Part shown: piece after piece, positions 1 through 10,617 of the stretch | How positions within the stretch are numbered: the stretch's first letter is position 1 | Layout: the number at the start of each line of letters is the position of its first letter | From: Dipteris shenzhenensis | Taxonomy: Eukaryota > Polypodiophyta > Polypodiopsida > Gleicheniales | Length of the DNA stretch: 64,000 nt | NCBI GenBank assembly: GCA_047967505.1 | Contig: CM106540.1 | Reading direction: 5' to 3' (one strand) | Notes under the pieces: model-generated | Databases searched by the model: none | Seen by the model: the letters and a program-made list of their open reading frames with translations, nothing else | What the model was told of the DNA's origin: nothing | Position numbers and translations under genes: made by a program

Positions 1-2298
1 AGCAGGTGGGATTAATCAAGAAAGACATGGAGGGACTCAAGGAAGCTTGGAGTCGGTATGGATGCACCATAGTCTCCGATGGATGGAGTGACACGAAGAG
101 GAGACACATGATTAATATCTTGGTCACTAGTTGTGTGGGAAGCATATTCTTTAGGGTGGTTGATGCCTCACATGCCGACCTTCACATCACCGGAGAGTGG
201 ATATGGGGTCATATTGAGGCAGCCATCAAGGAGGTTGGTGAGGATAATGTGGTGCAAGTCATCACCGATAATGGCTCCAACTGCAAGAGAATGGGAAGTC
301 TTCTTGAGGAGAAGTATCCGAAGATAGTATGGACACCTTGTGCCTCACACTCTCTTGATTTGATGATGGAGGATATTGGAAAGCTGCCTTGGGTGTCTAG
401 TGTGGTCGAAAAAGCAATGCAGCTAGTGACTTATATCACTCGTAGGCCACATGCACTGGCCCTATTCAGAAGGGAGTGTAAGTGGGAGCTATTGAGACCC
501 TCAAAGACACGCTTTGGCTATATCTTCCTGATTCTTAGCAGGTATGATTCATGAATCATGATTCAATTTTCATCATTCAAAGATCAATTCCTCAAATTAT
601 TCATTGTTTAAATTTGTTTAAACTTTATCATTTGTAAGCTGGTTAAGACCAAAGAGAGCCTTCGTCGCATGATGACCAGTTCAAATTGGCTGGATTGGAG
701 TGACTCGAGATTGCCTGCTGGACAGAATGTCGAGGTGATTGTCTTTGACAATCAGTTTTGGCAGGAAGCCCTTTGCATTCAGATGTCCATAGAGCCCTTG
801 TACTTCGTGCTTCGACTCTTTGACCATGAGGGTTGTACTATGGGCTTGCTATATGAGTTCATGCTGAAGCTTCGAAAAGCAACAGAGGATTGTCCTATTG
901 AGATCCTCAACCAGAGCAGGTACATATAAGTTGAAACTTGTAAGTTTAATACTCAGTTCTCCTAGCTCTAGAGTCTAGCCTCTAACTTGATTTCTTTTGG
1001 TAAATTTTCAGAAAGGATGACATATTAGGAATTTGGAGGAAGAGATGGGATTGGTTTCATAGGCCAATCCACACTGTTGCACATATGCTCCATCCCTTGT
1101 GGAAGGAGCCTGCTAAATGGAATGATCGGGTGCTTGTGAACGGATGGACCCAATACTTAGAGAAAGTATGCGACTCGTCGGTCCAGAATAGGTGAGGTAG
1201 CATGGCATACAAGTTTGCAGCCTGCTCACTACTAACTTCTAAGTGCTTTCAACTTTGTATTTACTATTATCATTTATGATTTATCTAATTATTTATATTG
1301 TCTTCTTCTGTATTGCAAATTGCAATAGCATTGAAGAGGACATAGTGGAGTTCCATAATGACATGGGTCATTTCTCCCGTGCAATTGCCAAGGAAAGAGA
1401 CAACAGGCTCTTGGCTCTTACTTGGTGGGAGAATTTGGGATTTTGAATCCCTCATTGCAGAACTTAGCTCTCCGCATCCTTTCGCAAGATTGCACATGGT
1501 CGCATCCTTTCGCAAGATTGCACATCAGGTCCAGCTGAGAGGATATGGAGCATATGTGCAGACATACACACCAGGAAGAGAAACAAGTAAGTTCTAACTT
1601 CTTATAGTTCTTATTTATAGGCTATATAGTATAGCGTCAAGCTTGTAACATTTTGAAAAACAATTCTTAAGTCGTGAGAATTGACTTCTTTATGCTTTGT
1701 AAACTATGTCAGGTTGAGCGTGGAGCAGCTCAATAGGTTAGTATATGTCAATGCCAACCTACATCTACTTGAGAAGTACAGGTCTGCAGATGGTACCGGT
1801 AGCATCGAGTGGAAGCCCAAGCAAGTCAATCCTGACAAGATCAAGCTAGAACATGTCGGCATGTCCATCATCCAGCACAGTCGAGAGAATGATGATGCTT
1901 ACGAGTTCTTGCGATAGGATATGCTTCGATTCCGACGTTAGACACGTTCGATGGCTCAAGCTCGTGCACCACGAGTACGTGCTGCTACTGTTGCAGAGGA
2001 TACAGGGACACCCCAGATTCGTGGTTATCAACGTCGAGCACGAGCCTCACGAGGGGGATCACAGGTATCTGTTCTTGCATCGTCATCCCGAGGACGTCCA
2101 GGCAGAGATGAGCCAGAGGAGGAGGCGGCATTGGTAGACAGTGCGGACTCAGAGGACTCAGATCAGTTGCGAGCCCCTACTTGGTTCGAGGGTGGCACTT
2201 CCTCTTCCTCCACAGAGGATGTAGATCCATCTGCTGATTCCAATGCTGATGATGACAGTGATGAGGCAGCAGATCTTGGAGAGGGCAGCGGTCCCTAG
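1..2298 (+). pseudogene. hAT-family transposase, 3' part (DUF659 plus hAT dimerisation region), degenerate
   Basis: A plant hAT transposase gene enters the window mid-way. Positions 6-541 read as a DUF659 domain (SDGWSD near 80, ITDNGSNC near 265, PCASHSLDLM near 340). 639-919 and about 1011-1193 continue the RNase H-like core (NWLDWSDSRLP). 1324-1586 and 1713-1917 hold the C-terminal dimerisation region, with ILSQDCTSGPAERIW near 1505-1550. The blocks are separated by GT...AG stretches that look like introns, for example GTAAGT at 1587 and an acceptor at 1712; the first intron border does not keep phase perfectly. A direct repeat at 1473-1525 shifts the frame, and TAG codons at 1915 and 1939 interrupt it before an in-frame acidic, Ser-rich tail ending at 2298. 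Transposases of this family cut and paste DNA using an RNase H fold; this copy looks inactive. Terminal inverted repeats were not identified. Confidence 0.85.
1473..1525 (+). repeat. 28-bp-period tandem duplication inside the hAT transposase
   Basis: The 25 bases from 1473 to 1497 recur at 1501-1525. The period of 28 is not a multiple of three, so the duplication throws the conserved ILSQDCTSGPAERIW region into another frame. Confidence 0.85.
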
Positions 2299-3176
2299 CT
2301 CTAGAGAGTCGAGACTAGACTCTAGAGTGTATTGTGTACACTGCAGTTGTTAGCAGCTGGCTTGCAGGCGACAGGCTTTGATTATGTATACAGTTTACAC
2401 CATACAATTACCAGTATATCATTATGGCATGTTACATGTATGATGTAAACAGTAATACATAATACATTTTGTTATATTTTAAATCTTGAATCTTGAATCT
2501 TGAAATTTGATTTTGAAATTTGAATTATAAAGTTAGAAGTTTATTGTTTGAACTATGGGCCATGGCATATGCTAGCAACCATATGCACTTGCAACTAATT
2601 AGTTAATAGTAATTTGTAAACTGGAAGATCTGTGTCTTTGTAAACCTCAATCTATAGGCTGCATGACGCATCTTTTTACTCTTTCAACTGTGTAATATGT
2701 GTGTGCAATGTGCATTGTGTGCACAATATGGATATCTGAGAGCTCTTTTGAGAGGAGTCTGAGAGCTCTTTTGAGAGAGAGAGAGAGAGAGAATCTGAAG
2801 ACAATTATTTATGAAGTATATTATATATATAACTTCTATAAAATAAGTATTTTTAGGCGTTTCTAGACGAAACACCTGTAAAAATCTAGAAACGTGTTTC
2901 TAGAAACGTTTCTTGTGACACTGGCTACGTGAGAGAATGCTCATGGAGGGTGCAGAAGCCAAGGTAGAGGAGACAAAAGCAAAGGCCTTGCAGGCATGAG
3001 AGCAAGCTGAGGCTATTAAAAAAATGGCAGAGATGGAAAGGCATAGAAGAAAAGAAGCACATCAAGCTGCTGTATAAGTAGCTTGATGACGTTAGAATGG
3101 ATGGGGACAAAGCGGAGCAAGAGCTAATAGGGATGAAAAAAGTTTGTGAAGATCAGAGAGCCAAAAAGGAGGCTCT
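2299..3176. other. non-coding spacer with a short GA repeat
   Basis: AT-rich sequence after the hAT relic. It holds a 23-bp-period duplication around 2735-2780 that runs into a (GA)n tract at about 2777-2794, and short inverted TCTAGAAACG-like motifs at 2860-2912. From 2940 to 3140 a Lys/Glu/Ala-rich reading frame with stops resembles a coiled coil and may be gag debris of the Ty3 relic that follows. No intact gene is visible. Confidence 0.5.
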
Positions 3177-3179
3177 TTA

Positions 3180-3990
3180 CGAATGGCTCTGTAAAATGTG
3201 AAATGCATTGAACGTCGATAAAGACGAAAAGGTCCTTTTCGATTTAGAGTAAATGCCTTTTGGGTTAACTAATGCTCCTGCTACGTTCATGACTTTAATG
3301 AACAATGTGCTTGGACCATGCCTAAGCAAATTTGTAGTCATGTTTCTAGATAATATTCTTATCTTTAGTGAGTAATCACCAGCATTTGGAGGACTTGTAG
3401 TTTTCAAATTGCTCACGCAACATAACTCATATGCTAAACAAACTAAGTGTGAATTAATTTATGGGGACGTGAAGTATTTGGATCATATTACCTCTAGGGA
3501 AGGAATACATATGGATCCAGGTAAAATCAAAGCCGTTATGAAGTAGACAAGTCATATTATGCTAGAAGAATTCCAATAGTCCTTGGTCTTTCTGGTTACT
3601 ACCAAAGATTTGTCAAGGATTATCAAGGTTGCAGGTCCATGATGCAGGAGCTTAAGGGAAAGGGAAGCACCTTTACTTGGACTGAGGAAGCTGAAAGATG
3701 TTTTCAGCTTATTAAACAGTAATACCATTTGTCCCAGTTAGAGAGGGGTTGATCCTCAAGGACCTTTCAAACTTGAAACTGATGGGAATGGTAGAGTTGT
3801 GGGTGCTGTGTTTATCTACGATGGAGGACCGGTTGCTATTGAAAGCAAGAAACGAGACCCAGTTCAAAAAAATTACTCTGCATATGAGAAAGTACTCTAT
3901 GCCATCATTCATGCTCTAAAAACATAGAGGCACTATTTGTACCGTGCTAAGTTTGAGATTCTCTTTCATCAAGAGAGTGGTGCAATCAGC
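3180..3990 (+). pseudogene. Ty3-type reverse transcriptase / RNase H relic
   Basis: Plus-strand fragments of a Ty3 pol gene. 3251-3370 encodes [12 protein letters not shown] and then [10 protein letters not shown], where the catalytic FLDD has become FLDN. 3440-3545 reads like the post-catalytic segment (KYLDHITSREGI, DPGKIKAV). 3760-3930 encodes the start of RNase H (FKLETDGNGRVVGAVF, then NYSAYEKVLYAIIHALK). Several stops and frame changes separate these blocks, so the copy is dead. A related relic lies at 49755-50345. The TR-GAG element at 4168 sits just downstream of it. Confidence 0.8.
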
Positions 3991-4167
3991 TCAACTTGAA
4001 AGGCCGATAGGCCATATGGACTGAAAGCTCATCTTCAAGCCATCAAGTTGCACGACTAGAGCAAGTGAACAAAACAACTAAAGCAATTGATTGCAAGAGC
4101 TTCAATACATAAAGAATGCAATTGAGCTAACCACAATGATCAAAACTCCATCAATTCATCTCCAAGC

Positions 4168-4456
4168 TGTTGAAACACTGAAAGGAAAGAGTAGAGTGGA
4201 CACAAAATCAGAGTACTTGCATATAGAATGAAGAAGAAAGAGGTCCTTAAGTAGGCACCTCATACAAGGTCACTGACATCACTGATGACCTCAAAGCTCC
4301 ACAATCATCTCCTCAATCTGCTCCTAGATTCACTCAATCATCCTATGTGGCTTTTCCACCACCTAACTGTGCTTGTGGGCACCTAACTGTGCCTCTAGCA
4401 CTCACACATAGAAACATAAGGTGTGCCTGAGGCATACACCTTGAGATATCCCAACA
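4168..4456 (-). repeat. 3' LTR of the gag-only element
   Basis: 289 bp, TG...CA termini, identical by eye to 6516-6804. The flank CAAGC (4163-4167) is the target duplication. Confidence 0.95.
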
Positions 4457-4470
4457 AACCCCCCCTCAAG
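4457..4470 (-). promoter_or_regulatory. polypurine tract of the gag-only element
   Basis: On the minus strand TTGAGGGGGGTT lies directly upstream of the 3' LTR start, the position and composition expected of the plus-strand primer. Confidence 0.7.
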
Positions 4471-4837
4471 GAAATGCCTCTGGCTATGTCAAGGATACAT
4501 CTAGTCTCATAGTTTCTCATGCCATCTCATGGTGGTCAAGGATAAATCTATGGCTAGGTTCTCATGCTAGCAAGGGTTTCCTTGGGTGTAAGGTAAACAG
4601 AAAGGGATACAAACAGACCTTCCAATGGTTATCTCTCCTGCATGTACATGCACACAATGTCTGTAGGAGGTACCATGGAACAAACATACACATGGCCTAC
4701 ATCATAAGGTGACCAGAGGTGTTTACAAAACACACAAAACACAACACACAATAATTTATTTTCATTCATTTTGGAGGACTATCCAGACTGAGTACCTTGA
4801 CATAAAAAGAGTGATCTGGAGCATACATAGAGATGAT

Positions 4838-5740
4838 TTAAAATGCATAATCTTCATGGGATGCCTCATCTTGTGGAGGCAAATTCACTGTAAGTAGATT
4901 TGCATTTTTTGTCTTTGCTTTGTCTCTGCAGAACTTCTCACTATGGTTGTTTTTGCCACAGTGCTTACATGGATTAACTTTGAAGCAGTCCTTTGAAAGG
5001 TGATTTGTCTTTCCACAGTGATTGCAAGGAGAATACTTGCCCTTCTGGAATTTCATAACATAAGCAGTGTCATTGCCTTTCCTTAACTCCATGTGTCTTT
5101 CTTCTTCTTGGAGAGCTGAGATAATGCCTTCAAGGTTTGGATTGGGAAGATTCTTCAAAGTGCTTACAATATGATCAAAGCTTTCAGGCATACTCTTAAG
5201 TAGTACTGCCATAGCATCATCAGGGGTGATAGGAGAGTTGATAGAAGCTAACTGAGTCATAAGACTCCGCATACAGTTGACATGGGCAGCTAAAGTAGTA
5301 TCACTTGCCATCTTTAATTCAAAGAAAGAAATTTTAAGTGATAGTTTAGAAATATGAGAGCTTGCACCAAAAATCAAATCTAGCTTCTGCCATGCTTCCG
5401 ATGGAGACTCCAAGTCAGATATATGATGTATGTAATCATCACCCAAAGCTAAAGCAATTATACCATATGCTTTTTCTTCTCTTGCTGGATCCCTTGCCGG
5501 TCGTGTCGGAGCTGAAGATTCCCCAGCATTTGAGGCCGTAGAAGAAGCGGTAGGAGAAGGTTTGACAAGTCCCCATAAGTTCTCCCGCATTAATGCAAAT
5601 TTTACCTTCATTTGCCATGTATGAAACCCCTTTCCATTGAACTTCTCAAGATTATATAAAGTAGCCATGAGAGGGTCTAACCCAGATATTGGGCAGTGTC
5701 TATCTCTCTTACAAGGCAAAAAGAACTGCAATACTTCCAA
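4838..5740 (-). CDS. gag: copia-type Gag protein with two CCHC zinc knuckles
   Basis: An open frame of 300 codons, the sole gene of the TR-GAG element. Homologous sequence starts at the second methionine (residue 25, position 5668: MATLYNLEKFNGKGFHTW), the usual start of copia Gag, so the first 24 residues are probably leader. Residues about 30-220 match the gag polypeptide of copia elements (UBN2: FNGKGFHTWQMKVKFAL, SEAWQKLDLIF). Two CX2CX4HX4C knuckles follow at about 239-252 (CNHCGKTNHLSKDC) and 258-271 (CKHCGKNNHSEKFC). Gag packages the RNA into particles in the cytoplasm. No protease motif follows; the frame ends at 4838 and the rest to the LTR is non-coding. The absence of stops agrees with a young copy. 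Confidence 0.92.
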   Translation of the reverse strand: MEVLQFFLPCKRDRHCPISGLDPLMATLYNLEKFNGKGFHTWQMKVKFALMRENLWGLVKPSPTASSTASNAGESSAPTRPARDPAREEKAYGIIALALGDDYIHHISDLESPSEAWQKLDLIFGASSHISKLSLKISFFELKMASDTTLAAHVNCMRSLMTQLASINSPITPDDAMAVLLKSMPESFDHIVSTLKNLPNPNLEGIISALQEEERHMELRKGNDTAYVMKFQKGKYSPCNHCGKTNHLSKDCFKVNPCKHCGKNNHSEKFCRDKAKTKNANLLTVNLPPQDEASHEDYAF

Positions 5741-6502
5741 AGTATAGCCACTTGTTGTAGCAAATAGTAGTGACTAGTTTTCAAACAATGATGCTACTTT
5801 TTATATGCTTCATAGAAGTGGATGAAATAACCACTTTCCAATCACAACCAGGTCTAGCAAGTCAAAACAAAACTGAAGCAACACTTGTAATGAAGTTATT
5901 AAAAACTTCAAAAGACCAGAAATGCTAGAGTAGCATTTTATGTAGCATCATTTTTCAAAAGCATGTAAAAACTGTCAAAACTAGAGAGCTGAACTTGGAG
6001 GGCTCATAGCACACTCTTCAAAGCAAAAGAAAGGGGGCTTTCTGAGGCAAAAGAAAGCTGATATACCACAGTAGATCCTCTGGGAAGAAGAGGCGAAAAA
6101 ACGCGTCAGGTCGCCTTCACCTTCTTGAACAAAGTCGACTGGTTTTTCTCTGTTTTCTCCTTCAATATGCAGCCATTGTTCAGCACAAGGTAGCTCTAGG
6201 TATGTAGAAGCTTGCCCTGGAAGGAATTAAGAAAAGACAGAGCAGGTGCAGAGAAAACGCAGAAGAGAAAAACGACGACTTTTCTGCAATGGCGACCAGC
6301 AGCGCGGGTTGTTCTCCAATTGCTTGCAGCCCGAAGTTCGCCCTAACAAGAGGGATCTACAGCAGAAAGGGTGTGGGAAATGGTTGAGGATTGAAGGAGA
6401 ACAAGCTCAAGCAAAATTTTTGGAGAAGAGGGAGAGATGGTGAAGAAGAAGAAGAAGAAGATGATGATGATGTGGCAAAAATGGGCTCAAGGGGGATGAA
6501 AT

Positions 6503-6515
6503 GGCTCTGATACCA
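6503..6515 (-). promoter_or_regulatory. primer binding site (initiator tRNA-Met) of the gag-only element
   Basis: The minus strand reads TGGTATCAGAGCC immediately after the 5' LTR, complementary to the 3' end of plant initiator tRNA-Met. Confidence 0.92.
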
Positions 6516-6804
6516 TGTTGAAACACTGAAAGGAAAGAGTAGAGTGGACACAAAATCAGAGTACTTGCATATAGAATGAAGAAGAAAGAGGTCCTTAAGT
6601 AGGCACCTCATACAAGGTCACTGACATCACTGATGACCTCAAAGCTCCACAATCATCTCCTCAATCTGCTCCTAGATTCACTCAATCATCCTATGTGGCT
6701 TTTCCACCACCTAACTGTGCTTGTGGGCACCTAACTGTGCCTCTAGCACTCACACATAGAAACATAAGGTGTGCCTGAGGCATACACCTTGAGATATCCC
6801 AACA
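6516..6804 (-). repeat. 5' LTR of the gag-only element
   Basis: 289 bp, identical by eye to the left copy; followed on the plus strand by the target duplication CAAGC at 6805-6809. It should contain the element promoter. Confidence 0.95.
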
Positions 6805-7347
6805 CAAGCCGTCTACCTTACATGATAGATAGATTGTTGATTCAGATCCGTTGTCAAGATGGAAGTTCTTTTATATCAAATGAAATTTAAAAGCCACAAA
6901 ACCTATTTACTTCTTGTCCAATCAAAACTTCTAAAATAAAAAAGAATTATCAAATCAAAAACCTGAAAGATAATAATGAAGATTAACTCATATAAAAACA
7001 TACAGCATGACATTGTTGAACATATAGCACCATCTAAGCTTGACGATCAAAACTAATCAGTTCATGTAGGCCTTCTAGATTCTTTGTAGATTAATTGTTG
7101 AAATGGGAACCTTTGTCAAAGCCCAAATTCTCTTTGTCCCAAGAATTTCATAAGGACACAAACCTATTTAGCACCTGCCCACCAAACCTCCTTATAAAGA
7201 AGTAACAATTAAATTACTAACTTGAAATAATGACGATAAAACTAGTATAAATATATACAGCATTACGTGATTAACAATACAATGCCATCTAAGGTTGCTA
7301 AATGTGAATGTGATTCTACCACTTGAGTGGATATTCGGAGAACAAAC
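6805..7347. other. AT-rich host sequence with a diverged duplication
   Basis: No gene. The stretch 6890-7060 resembles 7155-7310 (shared blocks such as ACCTATTTA, ACAGCATGAC/ACAGCATTACG and CCATCTAAG), an old local duplication. The sequence lies just downstream of the WD40 exon at 7348-7390 and would be intron of that gene on the minus strand. Confidence 0.5.
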
Positions 7348-7390
7348 CTCATATTTCAAACAATTTGTCCATCTTGAAACGGCTGTCCAC
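7348..7390 (-). CDS. WD40 gene exon D
   Basis: 43-bp exon on the minus strand: acceptor TACCTTGCAG before 7390, donor GTTTGTT after 7348. One leading G completes the Lys codon left open by exon C (AA|G), then WTAVSRWTNCLKYE follows, ending in phase 0. Trp-x5-Arg-Trp-x2-Cys-x2-Tyr-Glu style strands are typical of this WD40 protein type after an (F/Y)D-x2-(R/K)(R/K) blade end, which exon C supplies. The exon is 26.2 kb from exon C. Confidence 0.72.
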
Positions 7391-7778
7391 CTGCAAGGTA
7401 TCAAAATAGAAACTGTTTTCAAAGATCTGTTTTTTTCAAGTCACCACTAACAACCTTTGCAATGAGATAACCATCTCAAACATGTAACTATTCAAATGGG
7501 CACACTAGAAAGGAGGCTTTGGTTAGGGGGGAAAGATGTTCCACCCTTTCCTTTTCGGAATAAAGAGACAGAGAGACATATCATGAGTCCACATTCCCAT
7601 GCAACCAAATATCAGGATACGAACAATCATTACATCCTACTGAAAGGAGGACGAGGACATGGAGGGAGAAGAGGATTGGGAAGCACATGACACAATTCCA
7701 AGGACCAACCACAGATACAGACTAGGACTAACTTCATCCTCACCATCGTCTAATCAAAGGACAACACATTTCTACTGC

Positions 7779-8690
7779 TTTTTTTTTTTTGCAAAAAGAG
7801 ACTTCTATTAAGTATTAAAGAAAACTGTTAAAGCAAGCTCCATACGGGATACACCATGCAATGCATGAAAAGATCAAGAGCCAAAAAGAAAGGATTGGGG
7901 CTGATAGTGCCACTCAAATCGGTAGAAACCTCCGAGAAAAAGGGAGAATCCCTCCAAACTCGAAGAAATACAGTCCTCCTAGAAGAGGCTGCCCGTGAAA
8001 GGCCCTGCATGCTAGCCCATATGGCTATCAAAGTGGGAACCGTGTCACTCCAAATACCCGTGAACACCTGTGATGGGTGTATCTGGGTACCATCCAAGGC
8101 CTCTGTGCATTTGGCTCCCCAAATGTGCCAAGAGGAAATGCTAGCCAAAATCTCCCAAGAGGTGTCCACTGAAGCATGCGAAGCTATGAAGGGAGTAAGT
8201 GGTACATTCTGAAGAGAGCAGAGCTCTATCACTTGCCGGCGGATCAAGAGTGCCCAAGAAGAAGGCTCACCCTCATAAAACACCTGGGGCCCAGTAAGGT
8301 ATAACCATTCAACCGAGCCCCAAGTCATGAAGAAAGGGGAAGTATGAAAAATGCTGAGTATCCGAGCAACCCCTTTCCAAACAATCCTCGCCTGACTGCA
8401 GTCCCAAAGGCAATGTCGCACTGACTCCTTTGCAGAATGACAGCGAGGGCAAGTGGGATCAGGCCCAAATCGTGATCTCCACAGGTTCACTACAATCCCT
8501 GCATGAATAGAAAGCCAAAAGAAAAGAGTGATCTTTCTATTTCTGAGGGATTTCCAAAGCCTCCTCCAAAAATTCCTACGCAAATCTGTGGTGATGAAGA
8601 AGTTGTCCCAATGGGGAGCTCTAGAGGGAATCCAACCCCTACTGCTCAGCTGAATTTCTACCCTGCTTGACTCACACTGCACCAACAATT
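7779..8690 (-). mobile_element. 5'-truncated L1-type LINE, 3' end with poly(A)
   Basis: On the minus strand, 8688-7828 encodes 286 codons of the L1 ORF2 C-terminus: a zf-RVT-like segment (RRLWKSLRNRKI, CPRCHSAKESVRHCLWDC) and the conserved distal block (DTSWEILASISSWHIW). It aligns with the end of the longer L1 at 17550-18500. The 3' end reads CTCTTTTTGC followed by 12 A (T run at 7779-7790 on the plus strand). The copy is 5'-truncated, as is usual for LINE insertions. ATTTCTAC occurs at 7768-7775 and 8654-8661 and may be the target duplication, but this is weak. It lies in the 26-kb WD40 intron, in the same orientation as the gene. Confidence 0.85.
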
Positions 8691-8807
8691 GGACCTTGCG
8701 CTCTATTGTTTTTCTTCAGTTAGCAAGAAAAGAAGTTAGACTCTCCCTTCTTGGATTTTATGTATTGTACTACATTTAGACCAACTCTGCTTCTAAAGGC
8801 ATTACGC

Positions 8808-8897
8808 CCCCCCCCCTCTCTCTCTCTTTCTCTCTCTCTCTATCTCTCACCCTTTCTCAGCCCAAACTCTCCTCTCTGTCAATCCTCTCTCAGCGCA

Positions 8898-8941
<44 letters not shown>
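8808..8941 (+). repeat. (TC)n-rich microsatellite
   Basis: C run followed by TC repeats at about 8810-8850 and an almost pure (TC)n tract at about 8898-8941. It borders the truncated 5' end of a tail-LINE copy, as in the other arrays of this window. Confidence 0.8.
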
Positions 8942-8943
<2 letters not shown>

Positions 8944-9139
8944 ATTCCGATTCTCTGTCAACTCCTGACTCTTGATTCAGATTCAGATTTTCTCTATTCT
9001 ATTCTATTTAGACACTAGATTAGTACTTGGTAGGGGCTTTAGCTCACCCCCTTGCCCCAACCCACAGAGGCTTGTATGAGATCTTTTTGATGTTGTATCA
9101 CTCTGTCCCATAGACCCGCGAGGTCTTCCAAGGACGTTA

Positions 9140-9197
<58 letters not shown>
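8942..9197 (+). mobile_element. tail-LINE 3' terminus, copy 1
   Basis: 3' terminal sequence of the non-L1 LINE family. It shares TTAGTACT, CAGCCCAC-like and GGCTTGTATGAG blocks with 9945-10050 and 24633-24700. It ends with a diverged hairpin (GAGGTCTTCCAAGGAC) and a (TC)n tail at 9141-9197. The 5' end abuts the (TC)n tract at 8941, and the next copy starts directly after its own tail. Confidence 0.7.
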
Positions 9198-9199
<2 letters not shown>

Positions 9200-10053
9200 C
9201 CACACACCAAGACCAAGTTTTATCGCGACCACTTCCTGAGTGTATCAGAGGAGGGATTCATTATCAGACCCCAATATCTCGAGGGTAGAGGAGTCTCCCA
9301 TGCACCGAGGATTTCCATTGGTCAGATGTGGGTTTCGTCCCACCAGCTGAGGATCGAGGCAGGGAGAGCAGCAGGTATACCCAAAGAGCAGCGGGTTTGC
9401 ATGCTACGTATGCTAGGGGCGGTTGAGATAGAGGAGCATTTTCTTTGTGTTTGCCCAGCCTACTACGAGATTTGGAGGCGCTACCGTTGTCTCTACCTAG
9501 AGGGGAGTAGCTTCGGTCCTTTGTCACGACTGATCCATTTCCATGACCAAGTCTGCATCAGGCTTTATTTGATGGAGATGTGACGACACAGGGAGACACT
9601 TCTACGGCATATCAGAGAGCAGCAGGGGATGGTCAGACCACTACAGGACATAAAGGGTGATCGGGCATAGCCACACGTCACAGACTTCCATACATTTGAG
9701 TCAGCCTCCGGACACAGTGGAGTGGAGGAGAAAGAGCTAGCCAATATGAGAGCAGTCTGGATGAGCATCCGGCACAATACCCCCGAGAGAGGGGCACAGA
9801 GGCCACATGTGCAATAGAGAGCCTCCAGAATACACTCTATCTTCGGTTTCGTCCCAGCGCTAGGATAGATAGATTGATTGATATATCCCACTCTGCAGTT
9901 GTAGTTGACTTTTTTTCTATGATTATGTTTTTGTTAGCATAGATTAGTACTCAGCAAGGGTCCTAGCGTACCCTTTGCTTCAGCCCACTGAGGCTTGTAT
10001 GAGTTCGCTTTTTCTGTGCACTTTGTCCCATAGGCCCGTGAGGCCTCCCATGG

Positions 10054-10100
<47 letters not shown>

Positions 10101-10106
10101 CCCCCC
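9198..10106 (+). mobile_element. tail-LINE, copy 2, C-terminal ORF2 and 3' end
   Basis: Starts directly after the (TC)n tail of copy 1. 9210-9582 encodes the ORF2 C-terminus (FYRDHFLS, EEGFII, RISIGQMWVSSHQLRIEAGRA, EEHFLCVCPAYYEIWRRYRCL), clearly homologous to 45990-45560 on the minus strand (FYRDYCLHISEEGFI, RISIGQFRVSSHRLRIESGRA). The 3' UTR runs to GTCCCATAGGCCCGTGAGGCC, then a (TC)n tail at 10055-10098 and a C run. No polymerase domain is left; the copy is 5'-truncated. Confidence 0.8.
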
Positions 10107-10617
10107 GTCCATAGCTCCCCGTACCTCTTCGTACGCTCGTACACCGTACCTCTCGCTCAGCCGCTTAGCCCTCTGTACAGGTTGCGTACAGCTCTGCCTG
10201 TTCATGTAAGCCGTACCTCCCGCTCAGCCCGTCGTCCAAGTCCCATACAACCTCCGCTCAGTTTTTCGTACAGATGTCGTAAGCTTCCTTACAAGGTCCG
10301 CCCAGCTCCCGTACAACCTCCGTGTCGTACACTTTCTCTCTCCCGTAGTACCTCTTCGTTAGCCAAATAGCTGGACAGCCCTTTCCCTCACCCAAGGCTT
10401 CGAGTTCGGCCCCAAGCTGAGCTGAGCCCTTGGCTCAGCTTGGGGGTTAGCTTCAACAAAAGGGCACCAAGATTGCACTGACCATTATGGAGCTCCCAAA
10501 GATGAAGGCTTTTCCCTCTACACTGATTAGAAAACCCTCCTACACTGACATTGCAGCCTCCACATTGACACCCAACCCCTAGCACTGCACTACAAGCAGA
10601 GGATTGGATCTGATCCA
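10107..10617. other. GTAC-rich spacer and a small hairpin
   Basis: 10107-10360 is rich in CCGTACCTC- and GCTCAGCC-like words, a degenerate short repeat seen again in inverted form near 24727-24770. A perfect 10-bp inverted repeat, CCAAGCTGAG (10412-10421) and CTCAGCTTGG (10434-10443), with a 12-nt loop follows. No gene is seen. Confidence 0.45.

Larger units (their letters stand above)
4168..6804 (-). mobile_element. gag-only copia-like LTR retrotransposon (TR-GAG type), complete
   Basis: A 2637-bp element bounded by two 289-bp direct repeats (4168-4456 and 6516-6804) that I read as identical, each starting TG and ending CA. The 5-bp target duplication CAAGC lies at 4163-4167 and 6805-6809. 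On the minus strand the 5' LTR (right copy) is followed at once by TGGTATCAGAGCC, complementary to initiator tRNA-Met (6503-6515), and the 3' LTR (left copy) is preceded by a G-rich polypurine tract (4457-4470). The only gene is a copia-type gag (4838-5740). Protease, integrase and reverse transcriptase are absent, so mobilisation must depend on proteins supplied by another element. Identical LTRs and a perfect target duplication point to a recent insertion. TR-GAG elements are a described plant class; this assignment rests on structure alone. Confidence 0.93.

Noticed and set aside
6503-6515. tRNA gene fragment (initiator Met 3' end)
   Set aside because: It is the primer binding site next to an LTR, as are 32441-32453 and 57738-57749; no cloverleaf sequence accompanies any of them.
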